57,681 nucleotides of DNA from an uncultured Jannaschia sp. (GCF_947494025.1 NZ_CANLTQ010000018.1:1-57681), one strand, 5' to 3'. Positions 27,043 to 34,932 are shown, numbered from the stretch's first letter. Numbers and translations: made by a program. The notes: generated from the letters alone by a model not told the origin.

Positions 27043-27059
27043 GAGTCCGCCTATGGAGG

Positions 27060-27089
27060 GGCCGGCGGCACGCGTAGGCGCCGCCGGCC
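27060..27089 (-). terminator. GC-rich hairpin between the PepSY gene and the regulator
   Basis: GCCGGCGGC (27061-27069) pairs perfectly with GCCGCCGGC (27080-27088), extended by one more pair, around a 10-nt loop. No T run follows. It probably acts as a partial terminator or mRNA stabiliser, allowing more PepSY product than regulator and kinase. Confidence 0.5.
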
Positions 27090-27118
27090 TGATCGTCTAT
27101 GCGAGGCTACACCGAGTG

Positions 27119-27484
27119 TCAGTCGTTGTCTTCGCCGTCGCCGTCGCCGTCGTCGCTAGCGTCGTCGTAGGACGTCACTGCCCCATCGGTCGCGCCGACG
27201 AAGAATTTGGAGATCGACCCGTCCGCAGCCGCCAGCTCGACTTCGAAGCCGGCCCGCTCGCCATCGTCCCCGTGGTCGAACTCGGCGCTCATGGCGTGGC
27301 CTCCGCCGGAGTCTTCTGCGGCCGAGATCGCTTCGCTCAGCGTCATGTTCGTAGCCATGAGCGCCTGGGCCTCCGCCTGGTCGTCGGAGCCGGTTCCGCC
27401 GCCCGACTGCGCGGCGGCCGCGCCGCCGAGAAGGCCCAGGGCCGCCAAGGCCGCCAGGCCGAGCTTCGTGTTCGTCATTCTCAT
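27119..27484 (-). CDS. Exported PepSY-like protein
   Basis: A 121-residue exported protein. The signal peptide is TKLGLAALAALGLLGGAAAA, cut before QSGGG. The mature part has a PepSY-like fold signature: LSEAISAAEDSGGGHAMSAE, then FEVELAAADGSISKFFVGA, and a very acidic Asp/Gly-rich tail that may bind cations. The ATG at 27484 follows GAGGAG on the minus strand. PepSY proteins act as periplasmic inhibitors or modulators and are often encoded beside two-component systems. Unusually, its frame is continuous with the membrane gene upstream (see next entry). Confidence 0.82.
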   Translation of the reverse strand: MRMTNTKLGLAALAALGLLGGAAAAQSGGGTGSDDQAEAQALMATNMTLSEAISAAEDSGGGHAMSAEFDHGDDGERAGFEVELAAADGSISKFFVGATDGAVTSYDDASDDGDGDGEDND

Positions 27485-28588
27485 CGTCCATCTCCTCAGG
27501 TCTCGGGCCGCCGTCATGGCGCCCCATGCCATCCGAGATGAGGTCGGTCCGTCGCCCCCGCCTGTCGGGGGAATTACAATCCTGCAATCGCTTTTGGCCG
27601 GCAGCGGGACGGCACGCACCCGCACGAACGGCAAGACCGCCATCGCCGGGAGGAACGGCACGACCAGGTAGATCAGCCGGAACACCAGGAGCGCCGCCAG
27701 CGCCGACGAGGCCGGCACCGAGGTGGGGAGAGCGGCGATCACGGCGCCCTCGAACACGCCGACGCCTCCGGGCACGTGGCTCGCGACGGCCGCGAGCGTA
27801 GCCGCCGCGTAGACGACGATCAGCTCCAGCCAGGAGATCGTTCCTGGCGGCAGAAGCAGGTGCAGGATCACCGCCGCCAAGCCCATCTCGGCTAGGGTCA
27901 GCGCAAGGAGCCGGCCGAGCACCCCGAGGGCAACCGGGCGAAGCCTGAGGCGGCCGAGGGCGATCGGCCGCCGCCGCAGGGACTGCAGGGACAGGCCGAC
28001 GGCCCCGGCGGCGAGCGCGGCGAGGGCCGCGAGCCGGACCTGTACGGGTGACAGGCTGCTCAACGCGGCCAGCGCGGTCGGATCGACGGCCAGCGCGGCG
28101 AGGCCTACAATCGCCGCGCCGATCCCGTAGGCGACCGTCGTAAAGGTCGAGACGGCCGCGACCTGCCAGCCGTCGAGACCCTCGCGGGCGTAGACGCGCC
28201 AGCGCGCCGCGCCGCCCGACAGCGCGCTCAGCCCCACCGTGTTGCCCACGGCGTAGCCGAGCGCCGCACCAAGCACGGCCGCCGCCGGCCGGACCGGCAG
28301 CCGCAGGTGGCTTAGGGCCACCCGATCGAAACCGATGAAGACGCCGTAAGCCAGGGCCGTCGCCGCGAAGGCGCCGAGATAGGTCATCGGCGTCACGGCG
28401 GTCAGCTGATCGCGTAGCGCGGCCAGGCCTATCGGCGCGAGCAGGCGGTGGAGCATGGCGAGGCCTGCCGCGAACAGAAGGGCGGTCGCCGCCGGCGCCA
28501 GCCAACGGTGCGCCCGAGCGAGCCATGGCTCATGGGACGCCGCGCCGCCCGCGCCGTTGCCTTTGAAGGTCTCGCGGTCTTGCTCCAT
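27119..28588 (-). CDS. YbhN/LPG-synthase-like membrane protein, open frame running into the PepSY gene
   Basis: The first 330 or so residues form a multi-helix membrane domain of the lysylphosphatidylglycerol synthase/YbhN type. Signatures are GYAVGNTVGLSALSGGAARW and SHVPGGVGVFEGAVIAALP, and a last helix near LVFRLIYLVVPFLPAMAVL. No stop occurs afterwards. The frame passes through about 40 residues of non-protein-like sequence that contains operator copy 2, then through the PepSY signal peptide, and ends at 27119 (489 residues). I infer the true domain ends near 27600 and that the PepSY gene is normally translated from 27484; a read-through fusion is possible. Confidence 0.75.
   Translation of the reverse strand: MEQDRETFKGNGAGGAASHEPWLARAHRWLAPAATALLFAAGLAMLHRLLAPIGLAALRDQLTAVTPMTYLGAFAATALAYGVFIGFDRVALSHLRLPVRPAAAVLGAALGYAVGNTVGLSALSGGAARWRVYAREGLDGWQVAAVSTFTTVAYGIGAAIVGLAALAVDPTALAALSSLSPVQVRLAALAALAAGAVGLSLQSLRRRPIALGRLRLRPVALGVLGRLLALTLAEMGLAAVILHLLLPPGTISWLELIVVYAAATLAAVASHVPGGVGVFEGAVIAALPTSVPASSALAALLVFRLIYLVVPFLPAMAVLPFVRVRAVPLPAKSDCRIVIPPTGGGDGPTSSRMAWGAMTAARDLRRWTMRMTNTKLGLAALAALGLLGGAAAAQSGGGTGSDDQAEAQALMATNMTLSEAISAAEDSGGGHAMSAEFDHGDDGERAGFEVELAAADGSISKFFVGATDGAVTSYDDASDDGDGDGEDND
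27562..27588 (-). promoter_or_regulatory. Regional operator, copy 2, pointing to the PepSY gene
   Basis: On the minus strand: ATTGCA-GGAT-TGTAAT, then TC, three bases and CGACAG. It is 88 bp before the PepSY ATG at 27484 and lies inside the open frame of the membrane gene. Confidence 0.65.
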
Positions 28589-28649
28589 GGTTCTGCCCCG
28601 GGTGACGGCATGTCACCGCTGGATCATCGGGGCGTCCGATGAGGCGTGC

Positions 28650-28676
28650 CTGTCGTTCGGATTGCAATCCTGCAAT
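28650..28676 (-). promoter_or_regulatory. Regional operator, copy 3, pointing to the YbhN-like gene
   Basis: On the minus strand: ATTGCA-GGAT-TGCAAT, then CC, three bases and CGACAG. The dyad extends perfectly to GGATTGCA-N4-TGCAATCC (28659-28678). It is 72 bp before the start at 28588. Confidence 0.68.
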
Positions 28677-28728
28677 CCGCGTGGGTGCGGCCAGCTGACG
28701 TCGGTAGCGGCCCGTCACTGCCCGCGAC

Positions 28729-28755
28729 ATTGCGGCGATGTAATCCGGACGAGAG
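28729..28755 (+). promoter_or_regulatory. Regional operator, copy 4, pointing to the membrane gene at 28872
   Basis: ATTGCG-GCGA-TGTAAT, then CC, three bases and CGAGAG (one mismatch to CGACAG). It is 127 bp before the ATG at 28872 and shares the intergenic space with copy 3, in the opposite orientation. Confidence 0.55.
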
Positions 28756-28871
28756 GACCCCGCGAGCCCCGTCGCCGAGTGCGGTTCGGCACGGCGGGGT
28801 CGTCCCGCGGCCCGGACGTCCGCGAAAGACCCTCGGACCCCGCTTTCTCAAACCGCTCGACGGAGCCAGAC

Positions 28872-29669
28872 ATGACCACCGAACCCTCTCCGTACGCGCC
28901 GACCGGACCGGACGTCGACGCAATCACCGTCAACCGCGTGGCCGAGGTCACGCTCGCCTTCTGGATCATGAAGATCCTCGCCACCACGCTGGGGGAGACG
29001 GCGGGCGACTTCCTGTCGATGACTCTCAACTTGGGCTATTACATCGGCTTTGCGATCACCTTCGCCCTGCTCGGCGTGATCCTCTGGGTCAAGATCCGCG
29101 CGGAGGGGTTCCACCCCGTCCTGTTCTGGACCGCCATCGTCGCCACCACCACCGCCGGCACGGAGGTATCGGACCTGATGGACCGGTCGCTGGGCCTCGG
29201 ATACCTCTGGGGCTCGGTGCTGCTCGTCGCCGGCCTCGTCGCCACGCTGATCTTCTGGAAGCGGCGTCACGGCAGCCTGTCGGTCGAGCCGATCTTCACC
29301 CGCCCGGTCGAGATCCTGTTCTGGATCGCGGTCGTGTTCTCCAACAGCCTCGGCACCGCGTTCGGCGACTTCCTCACCGATAACCTGTCGCTGAGCTACC
29401 TGCAGGGCGCCTTCGTCACCGCGGGCGTGATCGGCGTCGTGCTGGCGCTGCACTACGCGACCCGGATCAACGCGGTGCTGCTGTTCTGGCTCGCCTTCGT
29501 GTTCACCCGGCCCTTCGGCGCGACTTTCGGCGACTTCCTGACCAAGCCGGCAGCGGATGGCGGGTTGAGCCTTCCGCGCGAATGGGCATCGCTGGTGACG
29601 CTGGCCGCGCTCGCGGCGGTCCTGGCTTTAACGATGGTTCGGGCATCCCGGACCGCGCCGCAGTCCTGA
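28872..29669 (+). CDS. COG4705-like membrane protein with four internal repeats
   Basis: A 265-residue membrane protein with about eight helices. Four repeats share a Gly-x3-Asp-x-Leu/Met element: LGETAGDFLS, AGTEVSDLMD, LGTAFGDFLT and FGATFGDFLT. The protein therefore looks like a two-helix unit multiplied four times. It starts at the ATG in GACATG at 28872. A paralogue with the same N-terminal VNRV-x-EVT-x-FW motif is encoded at 33323. The function is unknown; the regularly placed Asp residues in membrane segments suggest ion or small-solute transport. Confidence 0.8.
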   Translation: MTTEPSPYAPTGPDVDAITVNRVAEVTLAFWIMKILATTLGETAGDFLSMTLNLGYYIGFAITFALLGVILWVKIRAEGFHPVLFWTAIVATTTAGTEVSDLMDRSLGLGYLWGSVLLVAGLVATLIFWKRRHGSLSVEPIFTRPVEILFWIAVVFSNSLGTAFGDFLTDNLSLSYLQGAFVTAGVIGVVLALHYATRINAVLLFWLAFVFTRPFGATFGDFLTKPAADGGLSLPREWASLVTLAALAAVLALTMVRASRTAPQS

Positions 29670-29676
29670 TATGGAA

Positions 29677-29700
29677 CCGGAGCGGGCGATTCCGCTCCGG
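29677..29700 (+). terminator. Hairpin after the first repeat-membrane gene
   Basis: CCGGAGCGG and CCGCTCCGG form a perfect 9-bp stem with a 6-nt loop, 8 bp after the stop at 29669. Only a weak pyrimidine stretch (CCCTCTTC) follows. Confidence 0.55.
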
Positions 29701-29777
29701 CCCTCTTCGCCTGCACGACATGCTATGGCCGATGCGGGCGAGCGCGACGGCTCGACCCATACAGGACCGCACCCGAC

Positions 29778-31799
29778 ATGCTGCACATCTTCGACCAGAT
29801 CCTGCCGTCGCTCCAGTCCATGGGGGTCTGGACCTACTGGATCCTCGCCGCCTTCGCGATGGTCGAGGCGATCGTGTTCGCGGGCGTGTTCGTGCCGGGC
29901 GCGGTCGCGGTGATCGCCGGAGGCGCGCTGGTGCAGCGCGGCCTGATCGACTTCTTCGACCTCGCCTGGTTCGTAGGGCTTGGCACGATCCTCGGCGGGA
30001 CGGTCAGCTTCCAGCTCGGCCGCCTCGTGGGCCGGAGCTTGTCTGGCCATTCGCGCGCGACATCCTCGCCGCATGTCACGCGGGCACGTGACCTGCTCGC
30101 CCGATGGGGCGGCTTCGCGATGGTGCCGGGTCGGTTCCTCGGCCCGCTCTCGGCCTTCGTCCCCTTCGCGGCTGCGATGGCCGGGATGGAGTTTCGCCGG
30201 TTCATGCTCTGGAACGCGCTCAGCGCCGTGCCCTACGCGCTGGTGCTGCCCGCCATCGGCTTCTTCGGGGGCGGACTCGTCGGACGGCTCGGAGCCGCCG
30301 CGCCGCGCGTCCTCGCCTTCGCGCTCGGAGCCCTCGCCGTTCTCGCCGTCCTCTGGTTCGTCGTGCTGAGAACACGCCGGATGCTCCCGCATCTGGCGGA
30401 CCTCATCCGCGCCGTTCGCGACGGGCTCACCGCAACGCCGGCCTGGCGAGGCTTCGTCGAGCGCCATCCGGTCGCCACGCGCCGCATGGCGGCGCGGTTC
30501 GATCCGGCGCGCTTCTCCGGCTTCACGGCGACGGCCCTGGTCGCGGTCTTCGCCTACCTCCTCGCGACCTGGCTCGACTCCGTCTTCGACTTCGTCGGCG
30601 ATCCCGGCGTCGCCCAGGGCGATCTGCGACTCGCGAACCTGCTCTACGCGATGCGGGACGACCGGCTGATCGCGATGTTCGGCTGGATCACGGCCATCGG
30701 CAGCTCGACGGTGATCCTCGTGTTGGCGCTGCCGGTTTCGGCGGTCCTGCTGCTCTTGCGGCGTCTCGGCCTCCTCGCGGGGCTCTGGATCTCGATCCTG
30801 GGCAACGCCGCGACGGTCACGCTTCTCAAGGCGCTCTTTGCCCGGCCCCGCTCCGACCTGGGCTACTTCGTCGAGACCTCGGGCAGCTTCCCGAGCGGGC
30901 ACGCCGCCGGCGCGGTCGCGGCCTGGGGGATGTTCTGGATCGTCGCCTGGCGCCTGCGCGCGACCGGCGCGACGGTCGCGCTGCTCGGAGCGGTCACGAC
31001 GGCGTTCCTGATCGGGCTGAGCCGCATCTACCTGATCGAACACTACGTCTCCGACGTGCTCAACTGCTACCTCGTGGGCGGGCTCTGGCTGGTCATCGGC
31101 ATCGCGGTCGCCGAGAGGCTGCGCGGTCGCGGATCGCCGCATGTGCCCGTCAGAGCAGGGCGGAAGCGCATCGCGCTCACCCTGCTTACGGTCGGCGTCC
31201 TCGGCGCGATCGGCATCGCCACGACGCAGAAGGACGCGCTGAGCCCGCCACCCCCGGCTATCGCCTCTCAAGCCGCCAAGCCGGCCGGAATCGGCACGGA
31301 GACGCTGCTCGGCGCGCCGCGCGGCCCCGTCATTCTCCGTGTCGAGGCGGCGGACGCGGCCGCCCTCACCGCCGCGATGCGGGGCGCGGGATGGACCGAG
31401 GCCGCCCGCCCCGGTCCCGTCTCGCTCCTGCGTGCCGCCTGGTCGGACTGGACGGGGGGAAGCCCGCCCGATCCGCTGATCGTGCCGAACTTCCGTGCGA
31501 GCCGGCCGAACGACCTCGCCTTCGCTGCGCCGGATGAGGTCGGGCCCGACGGCCGCCGCCTCCACGCCCGGTTCTGGCAACTCGCCGCGGGCGGGTCCGG
31601 AGCGGCCTATGTCGCGTCTGCGATCCGCGAGGACCCGGTCGTCTGGCTCGAGGACGCGGCGCGCCAGCGCGCCTTGGCGCCTTCCGATCCTGCCGTTCGC
31701 GCGCTCGTGGCGCGCCTGCGCCTCGGGGCTGGATGCGGAGGCGATCCCGGCGCGATGATCGGATCGCAGCGACGCACCAATCCCGTCAGGCAATTGTAA
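29778..31799 (+). CDS. DedA - PAP2 - LssY three-domain membrane phosphatase
   Basis: A 673-residue fusion. Residues 1-200 are a DedA/SNARE-associated domain (FVPGAVAVIAGGALVQRG, GRFLGPLSAFVPFAAAM), a lipid-flippase-type fold. Residues about 235-450 are a PAP2 phosphatase with complete motifs: KALFARPRSD, GSFPSGHAAGA and RIYLIEHYVSDVL. The C-terminal 200 residues match the LssY domain of type I secretion-associated proteins (LRAAWSDWTGGSPPDPL, ARFWQL). It probably dephosphorylates a polyprenyl or phospholipid phosphate at the periplasmic face while the DedA part moves the lipid. A separate DedA gene lies 88 bp on. Confidence 0.9.
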   Translation: MLHIFDQILPSLQSMGVWTYWILAAFAMVEAIVFAGVFVPGAVAVIAGGALVQRGLIDFFDLAWFVGLGTILGGTVSFQLGRLVGRSLSGHSRATSSPHVTRARDLLARWGGFAMVPGRFLGPLSAFVPFAAAMAGMEFRRFMLWNALSAVPYALVLPAIGFFGGGLVGRLGAAAPRVLAFALGALAVLAVLWFVVLRTRRMLPHLADLIRAVRDGLTATPAWRGFVERHPVATRRMAARFDPARFSGFTATALVAVFAYLLATWLDSVFDFVGDPGVAQGDLRLANLLYAMRDDRLIAMFGWITAIGSSTVILVLALPVSAVLLLLRRLGLLAGLWISILGNAATVTLLKALFARPRSDLGYFVETSGSFPSGHAAGAVAAWGMFWIVAWRLRATGATVALLGAVTTAFLIGLSRIYLIEHYVSDVLNCYLVGGLWLVIGIAVAERLRGRGSPHVPVRAGRKRIALTLLTVGVLGAIGIATTQKDALSPPPPAIASQAAKPAGIGTETLLGAPRGPVILRVEAADAAALTAAMRGAGWTEAARPGPVSLLRAAWSDWTGGSPPDPLIVPNFRASRPNDLAFAAPDEVGPDGRRLHARFWQLAAGGSGAAYVASAIREDPVVWLEDAARQRALAPSDPAVRALVARLRLGAGCGGDPGAMIGSQRRTNPVRQL

Positions 31800-31887
31800 G
31801 GTCGTTTGACGAGATGGGATCGCAACCGGCACGCCCGCCGGTTTGCCACGCCGGCATCGCATCCCCTCACGCCACGAGGACCAAACC

Positions 31888-32502
31888 ATGTTCGACCTGA
31901 TCTCCGGCTGGATCGCGGCCGCGGGCCCGCTCGGCGTCTTCGCGCTGATGGTGCTCGAGAACGTCTTCCCGCCGATTCCGTCCGAGCTCGTCATGCCGCT
32001 CGCTGGGTTTCAGGCCGCCGAAGGGACGTTGTCGCTGGTCGCCGTCCTTCTCGCCGGAGTCGCCGGCTCCGTCGCGGGGGCCCTGCCTTGGTACTACGCC
32101 GGACGCTGGATCGGCCGCGACCGGCTTCGCCGTCTCGCGGAGCGGCACGGGATCTGGCTGACGATGGACGCCGAGGACGTCGACGGCGCCATCGCCTGGT
32201 TCGACCGGCATGGCGGCAAGGCGGTGTTCCTCGGCCGGATGGTGCCGGCCGTGCGGACGCTGATCTCGGTGCCCGCCGGGCTCGCGGACATGCCGCTCGT
32301 CCGGTTCCTCGTTCTGACGACGCTCGGCAGCGCGGTCTGGGTCGGCTTGCTGACGGCTGCGGGCTACGTCCTGCGGTCGCAATACGAGCGGGTCGGGGCG
32401 TGGCTCGATCCGGTGACCACGGCGATCGTGATCGGCGTCGTCGGGCTCTACCTGTTCCGGCTCGTCCGGATGCTCTGGCGGCGGCGCGACGACGCCTCCT
32501 GA
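31888..32502 (+). CDS. DedA-family membrane protein
   Basis: A 204-residue DedA protein. Family signatures are LENVFPPIPSELVMPLAGF (with the conserved Glu and Pro cluster) and FLGRMVPAVRTLISVPAGLA (conserved Arg, GR-x3-P-x2-R). Four to five helices are visible. DedA proteins recycle undecaprenyl phosphate or flip phosphatidylethanolamine and are needed for resistance to cationic peptides in several bacteria. The ATG at 31888 follows CACGAGGACC. Functionally it belongs with the PAP2 and ArnT-like genes of the island. Confidence 0.92.
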   Translation: MFDLISGWIAAAGPLGVFALMVLENVFPPIPSELVMPLAGFQAAEGTLSLVAVLLAGVAGSVAGALPWYYAGRWIGRDRLRRLAERHGIWLTMDAEDVDGAIAWFDRHGGKAVFLGRMVPAVRTLISVPAGLADMPLVRFLVLTTLGSAVWVGLLTAAGYVLRSQYERVGAWLDPVTTAIVIGVVGLYLFRLVRMLWRRRDDAS

Positions 32503-32514
32503 GGACGGCTCGAC

Positions 32515-32541
32515 ATTGCGGATTTGCAATCCGCCCGACAG
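32515..32541 (+). promoter_or_regulatory. Regional operator, copy 5, pointing to the exported protein at 32642
   Basis: ATTGCG-GATT-TGCAAT, then CC, three bases and CGACAG. It is 13 bp after the DedA stop and 100 bp before the ATG at 32642. Confidence 0.62.
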
Positions 32542-32641
32542 GGCCGCGCATGACGAAGCGTCCATGATGGCAGGATCGGGAGGCGGGCCCAGGGGCCGGA
32601 AGACCTCCGCAACCCTATCCCATGTCCCGAAAGACCATTCC

Positions 32642-33298
32642 ATGCGCAACCTCCTCCTCAGCGTCGCGCTGATCGCGGCTCCCGTCGCCGTCTTCGCCGC
32701 CGGCTACGTGGTCCTGACACCGCCCGCCGCACAGACGGCCGCCGCAATCCCGGATGCTGCCCCGCCCCTTGGCGACATGACGCCCTTCGCGGCGATCACC
32801 ACGGATGTGCAGTCTGTCGCCGCGACCGGCGACCTCGCCGCCGCCGAGATGCGGATCACCGAGCTCGAGACCGCATGGGACGACGCGCAGGCGACCCTGC
32901 GCCCGGTGAACACTGCGGCCTGGGGGCATGTCGACGGCGCCATCGACGACGCCCTGAGCGCCCTGCGCACCGGTTCCCCCGATGCCGCCGGGCAGGTCGA
33001 TGCCGCGCTCGCCGCGCTCCAAGGCGCGCTGGCGGACCCAACGGCCGGGACCGCCCCGGCGGCGGGCGGACCGGGCACCGTGTCCGGGATCGTCGTGACC
33101 GACGCCTCGGGCCGCGCGCTACCCTGCGAGGTCATGCTGGAGCAACTCCGCACCGGTCTTGTGGGCAGCGCGATCCCGGATCCCGACCGCACCGCCGCCA
33201 CCGCGCTGCAGGCCAAGGCGACGGAGCGCTGCAACGCCGACGACGATGCCCGGTCCGACGCCTTCTCCGCCCAGGCCCTCGCCCTCCTGCCCAACTGA
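32642..33298 (+). CDS. Exported Ala-rich protein of unknown function
   Basis: A 218-residue protein with an N-terminal signal or anchor (LLLSVALIAAPVAVFAAGYV). The middle is helical, with ATGDLAAAEMRITELETAWD, a heptad-like, DUF-type histidine-free segment often seen in small periplasmic proteins. Two Cys (near 161 and 201) could form a disulfide. I do not recognise the family with certainty. The open frame extends 42 codons upstream, but that part contains the operator, so the ATG at 32642 is preferred. The paralogous membrane gene follows 24 nt later, suggesting co-transcription. Confidence 0.72.
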   Translation: MRNLLLSVALIAAPVAVFAAGYVVLTPPAAQTAAAIPDAAPPLGDMTPFAAITTDVQSVAATGDLAAAEMRITELETAWDDAQATLRPVNTAAWGHVDGAIDDALSALRTGSPDAAGQVDAALAALQGALADPTAGTAPAAGGPGTVSGIVVTDASGRALPCEVMLEQLRTGLVGSAIPDPDRTAATALQAKATERCNADDDARSDAFSAQALALLPN

Positions 33299-33322
33299 CC
33301 CCTCCATACAAGGACGCCCGCC

Positions 33323-34129
33323 ATGGCCATGCTCGCCCAGACCGCCGACCTGAACCACTCCTTCGCCCGCTACGACCAGCCCGTCGCCGTAAACCGCGTC
33401 CCGGAGGTGACGCCGTCCTTCTGGCTCATCAAGCTCATGGCTGTGACCATGGGCGAGACGGCCGCCGACTACCTCGCCGTCAACCTCGGCCTCGGCCTCA
33501 CGGCGACATCGCTGCTGATGACGGCGATCCTCGCCGGGGCGCTCTTCCTTCAGTTCGGACAGAAGCGCTACGTCCCCTGGTCCTACTGGCTCGCCGTCGT
33601 GCTGATCAGCATCGTCGGCACGCTGGTCACCGACAACCTGGTCGACAATTTCGGCGTGTCGCTCGTGACTACGACGGTGTTCTTCACCCTCGCGCTCGCC
33701 GCCACCTTCGCGACCTGGTGGGCCACCGAGCGGACGCTCTCGATCCACGAGGTGTTCACCACCCGGCGCGAGGCGTTCTACTGGCTCGCGATCCTCTTCA
33801 CCTTCGCGCTCGGCACCGCCGCGGGCGATCTCGTGGCCGAGCAGTTCGGGCTTGGTTATCTGGGGACCGGCATCCTCTTCGGCATGGTCATCGCCTCGAT
33901 CACGGCGGGCTACTACTTCCTCCGGCTCGACGGCATCCTCGCCTTCTGGATCGCCTACATCTTCACCCGCCCGCTCGGCGCGTCCTTCGGCGACCTGCTC
34001 TCGCAGCCCGTGGAATACGGCGGCCTCGGCCTCGGCACGATCGTGACGAGCGCGATCTTCCTCGCCGTCATCGTCGCGACGGTCGTCTGGATGAGTGTAG
34101 GTCGCGCACACGACGTCAAAGCCCGTTGA
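33323..34129 (+). CDS. COG4705-like membrane protein, second paralogue
   Basis: A 268-residue membrane protein homologous to the product of 28872-29669. Both begin with an NRV-x-EVT-x-FW segment. The repeated element appears as MGETAADYLA, VGTLVTDNLV, LGTAAGDLVA and LGASFGDLLS. About eight helices are predicted by eye. Two copies of a rare membrane family in one 6-kb segment, each behind a copy of the same operator, suggest paired or subunit-like use. Function unknown. Confidence 0.8.
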   Translation: MAMLAQTADLNHSFARYDQPVAVNRVPEVTPSFWLIKLMAVTMGETAADYLAVNLGLGLTATSLLMTAILAGALFLQFGQKRYVPWSYWLAVVLISIVGTLVTDNLVDNFGVSLVTTTVFFTLALAATFATWWATERTLSIHEVFTTRREAFYWLAILFTFALGTAAGDLVAEQFGLGYLGTGILFGMVIASITAGYYFLRLDGILAFWIAYIFTRPLGASFGDLLSQPVEYGGLGLGTIVTSAIFLAVIVATVVWMSVGRAHDVKAR

Positions 34130-34140
34130 CACAATTAGGA

Positions 34141-34165
34141 TGGTCCGGCGCATTTCGCCGGGCCA
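34141..34165 (+). terminator. Hairpin after the second paralogue
   Basis: CCGGCG and CGCCGG pair around CATTT, with TGG/CCA extending the stem, 11 bp after the stop at 34129. There is no T run, so efficiency is uncertain. Confidence 0.5.
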
Positions 34166-34415
34166 CCGCCCTGCCAGGCTCCCCCGGCCATACAGACCCC
34201 AGAGACTCGGTCGAAGGACTCTGCGATTCTGCTCAAGACCTCAGGCTCGATCGCCGCGCACACGATCTATCGCCCTGTCCGGCGAGGGAATGCAGCGTAT
34301 CTGGTAAGGACAGTCCGTAAGCTACCAAATTTCTTAGGTTTAAAAAATAGTAGTACTTTCATTATGTATAATACGCAGTGAATCCCGTCGGTGAGAGCGC
34401 AATGCGTCGTCGGTC

Positions 34416-34469
34416 AGCGGACCTAGGGCACTGACGATACGTCAGTGCTTGGGCGACTAACGGTCCGCT
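34416..34469. repeat. Nested perfect inverted repeats
   Basis: An inner pair, GCACTGACG (34428-34436) and CGTCAGTGC (34440-34448), has a 3-nt loop. An outer pair, AGCGGACC (34416-34423) and GGTCCGCT (34462-34469), encloses it. Both stems are perfect. It could be an RNA structure, a recombination site or an element end. No T run follows. Confidence 0.7.
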
Positions 34470-34704
34470 ACCTTTTCCGACTATCGCGTCGCCCTTGGAA
34501 CATGCAAACTGTCCGCCATTACCTGCTCTGCCAGTGAAACTCGAGCGCTTGCCAAGATGGTCTTATTCGGACAGCCCGACAGAAGACGCGCCAGCGCTTC
34601 GGGTGATCTTGCCCCCTCGCTCCGTAGGCGGTGCCCGCCCGGCCATTCTGATAGCAAAGACCTCGCACCGGGCGCGAGGTGACGAATGCGATAGGGATCG
34701 AGTT

Positions 34705-34900
34705 CTAATCTAGTCCCGGGTTTCTCGGAGGCTCCAGACTATGAAGGGATAGAGCCACGTGGACCACCTCAGTCTTCGCCCCCGCTTCATGCTCGCGCAG
34801 GATCGGGATCACCTGCTGTCTGCTGGACTTCGATCGCTTCATCGTCCGTCCTCTCGTTTGCTCTGCTCCCTGAAAACTGGACCGCTCTGAACTGGAGTTT
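34705..34900 (-). mobile_element. IS3-family remnant: start of OrfA and one end
   Basis: On the minus strand, an ATG at 34842 begins MKRSKSSRQQVIPILREHEA, closely matching the start of IS3-family OrfA proteins. The match stops after about 28 residues and the frame ends at TAG 34705-34707 (45 residues). Upstream, GGTCCAGTTTTCAGGGAGC looks like an IS3-type terminal region. The rest of the transposase is gone. Confidence 0.7.
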
Positions 34901-34932
34901 TCGGCTACGGTTTTTCCGAACAGTCCCCGCCA

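Larger units (their letters stand above)
34166..34932. other. Gene-poor junction between the envelope and metabolic regions
   Basis: About 770 bp without a convincing intact gene. It contains an AT-rich patch (about 34320-34380), a nested inverted repeat (34416-34469) and an IS3-family remnant (34705-34900). One 72-codon open frame at 34495-34713 shows no protein-like features. The mixture suggests a scar of past insertions. Confidence 0.6.

Noticed and set aside
31795-31815. TGTAAG-containing sequence before the DedA gene as a sixth operator
   Set aside because: It lacks the dyad and the CGACAG element; the resemblance is limited to five bases.
29628-31994. 788-codon open frame on the minus strand
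   Set aside because: Antisense to the DedA-PAP2-LssY gene; the product is an Arg/Glu/Pro-rich shadow without domains.
34495-34713. 72-codon open frame in the gene-poor junction
   Set aside because: No ribosome-binding site, no recognisable features, and composition unlike the neighbours.
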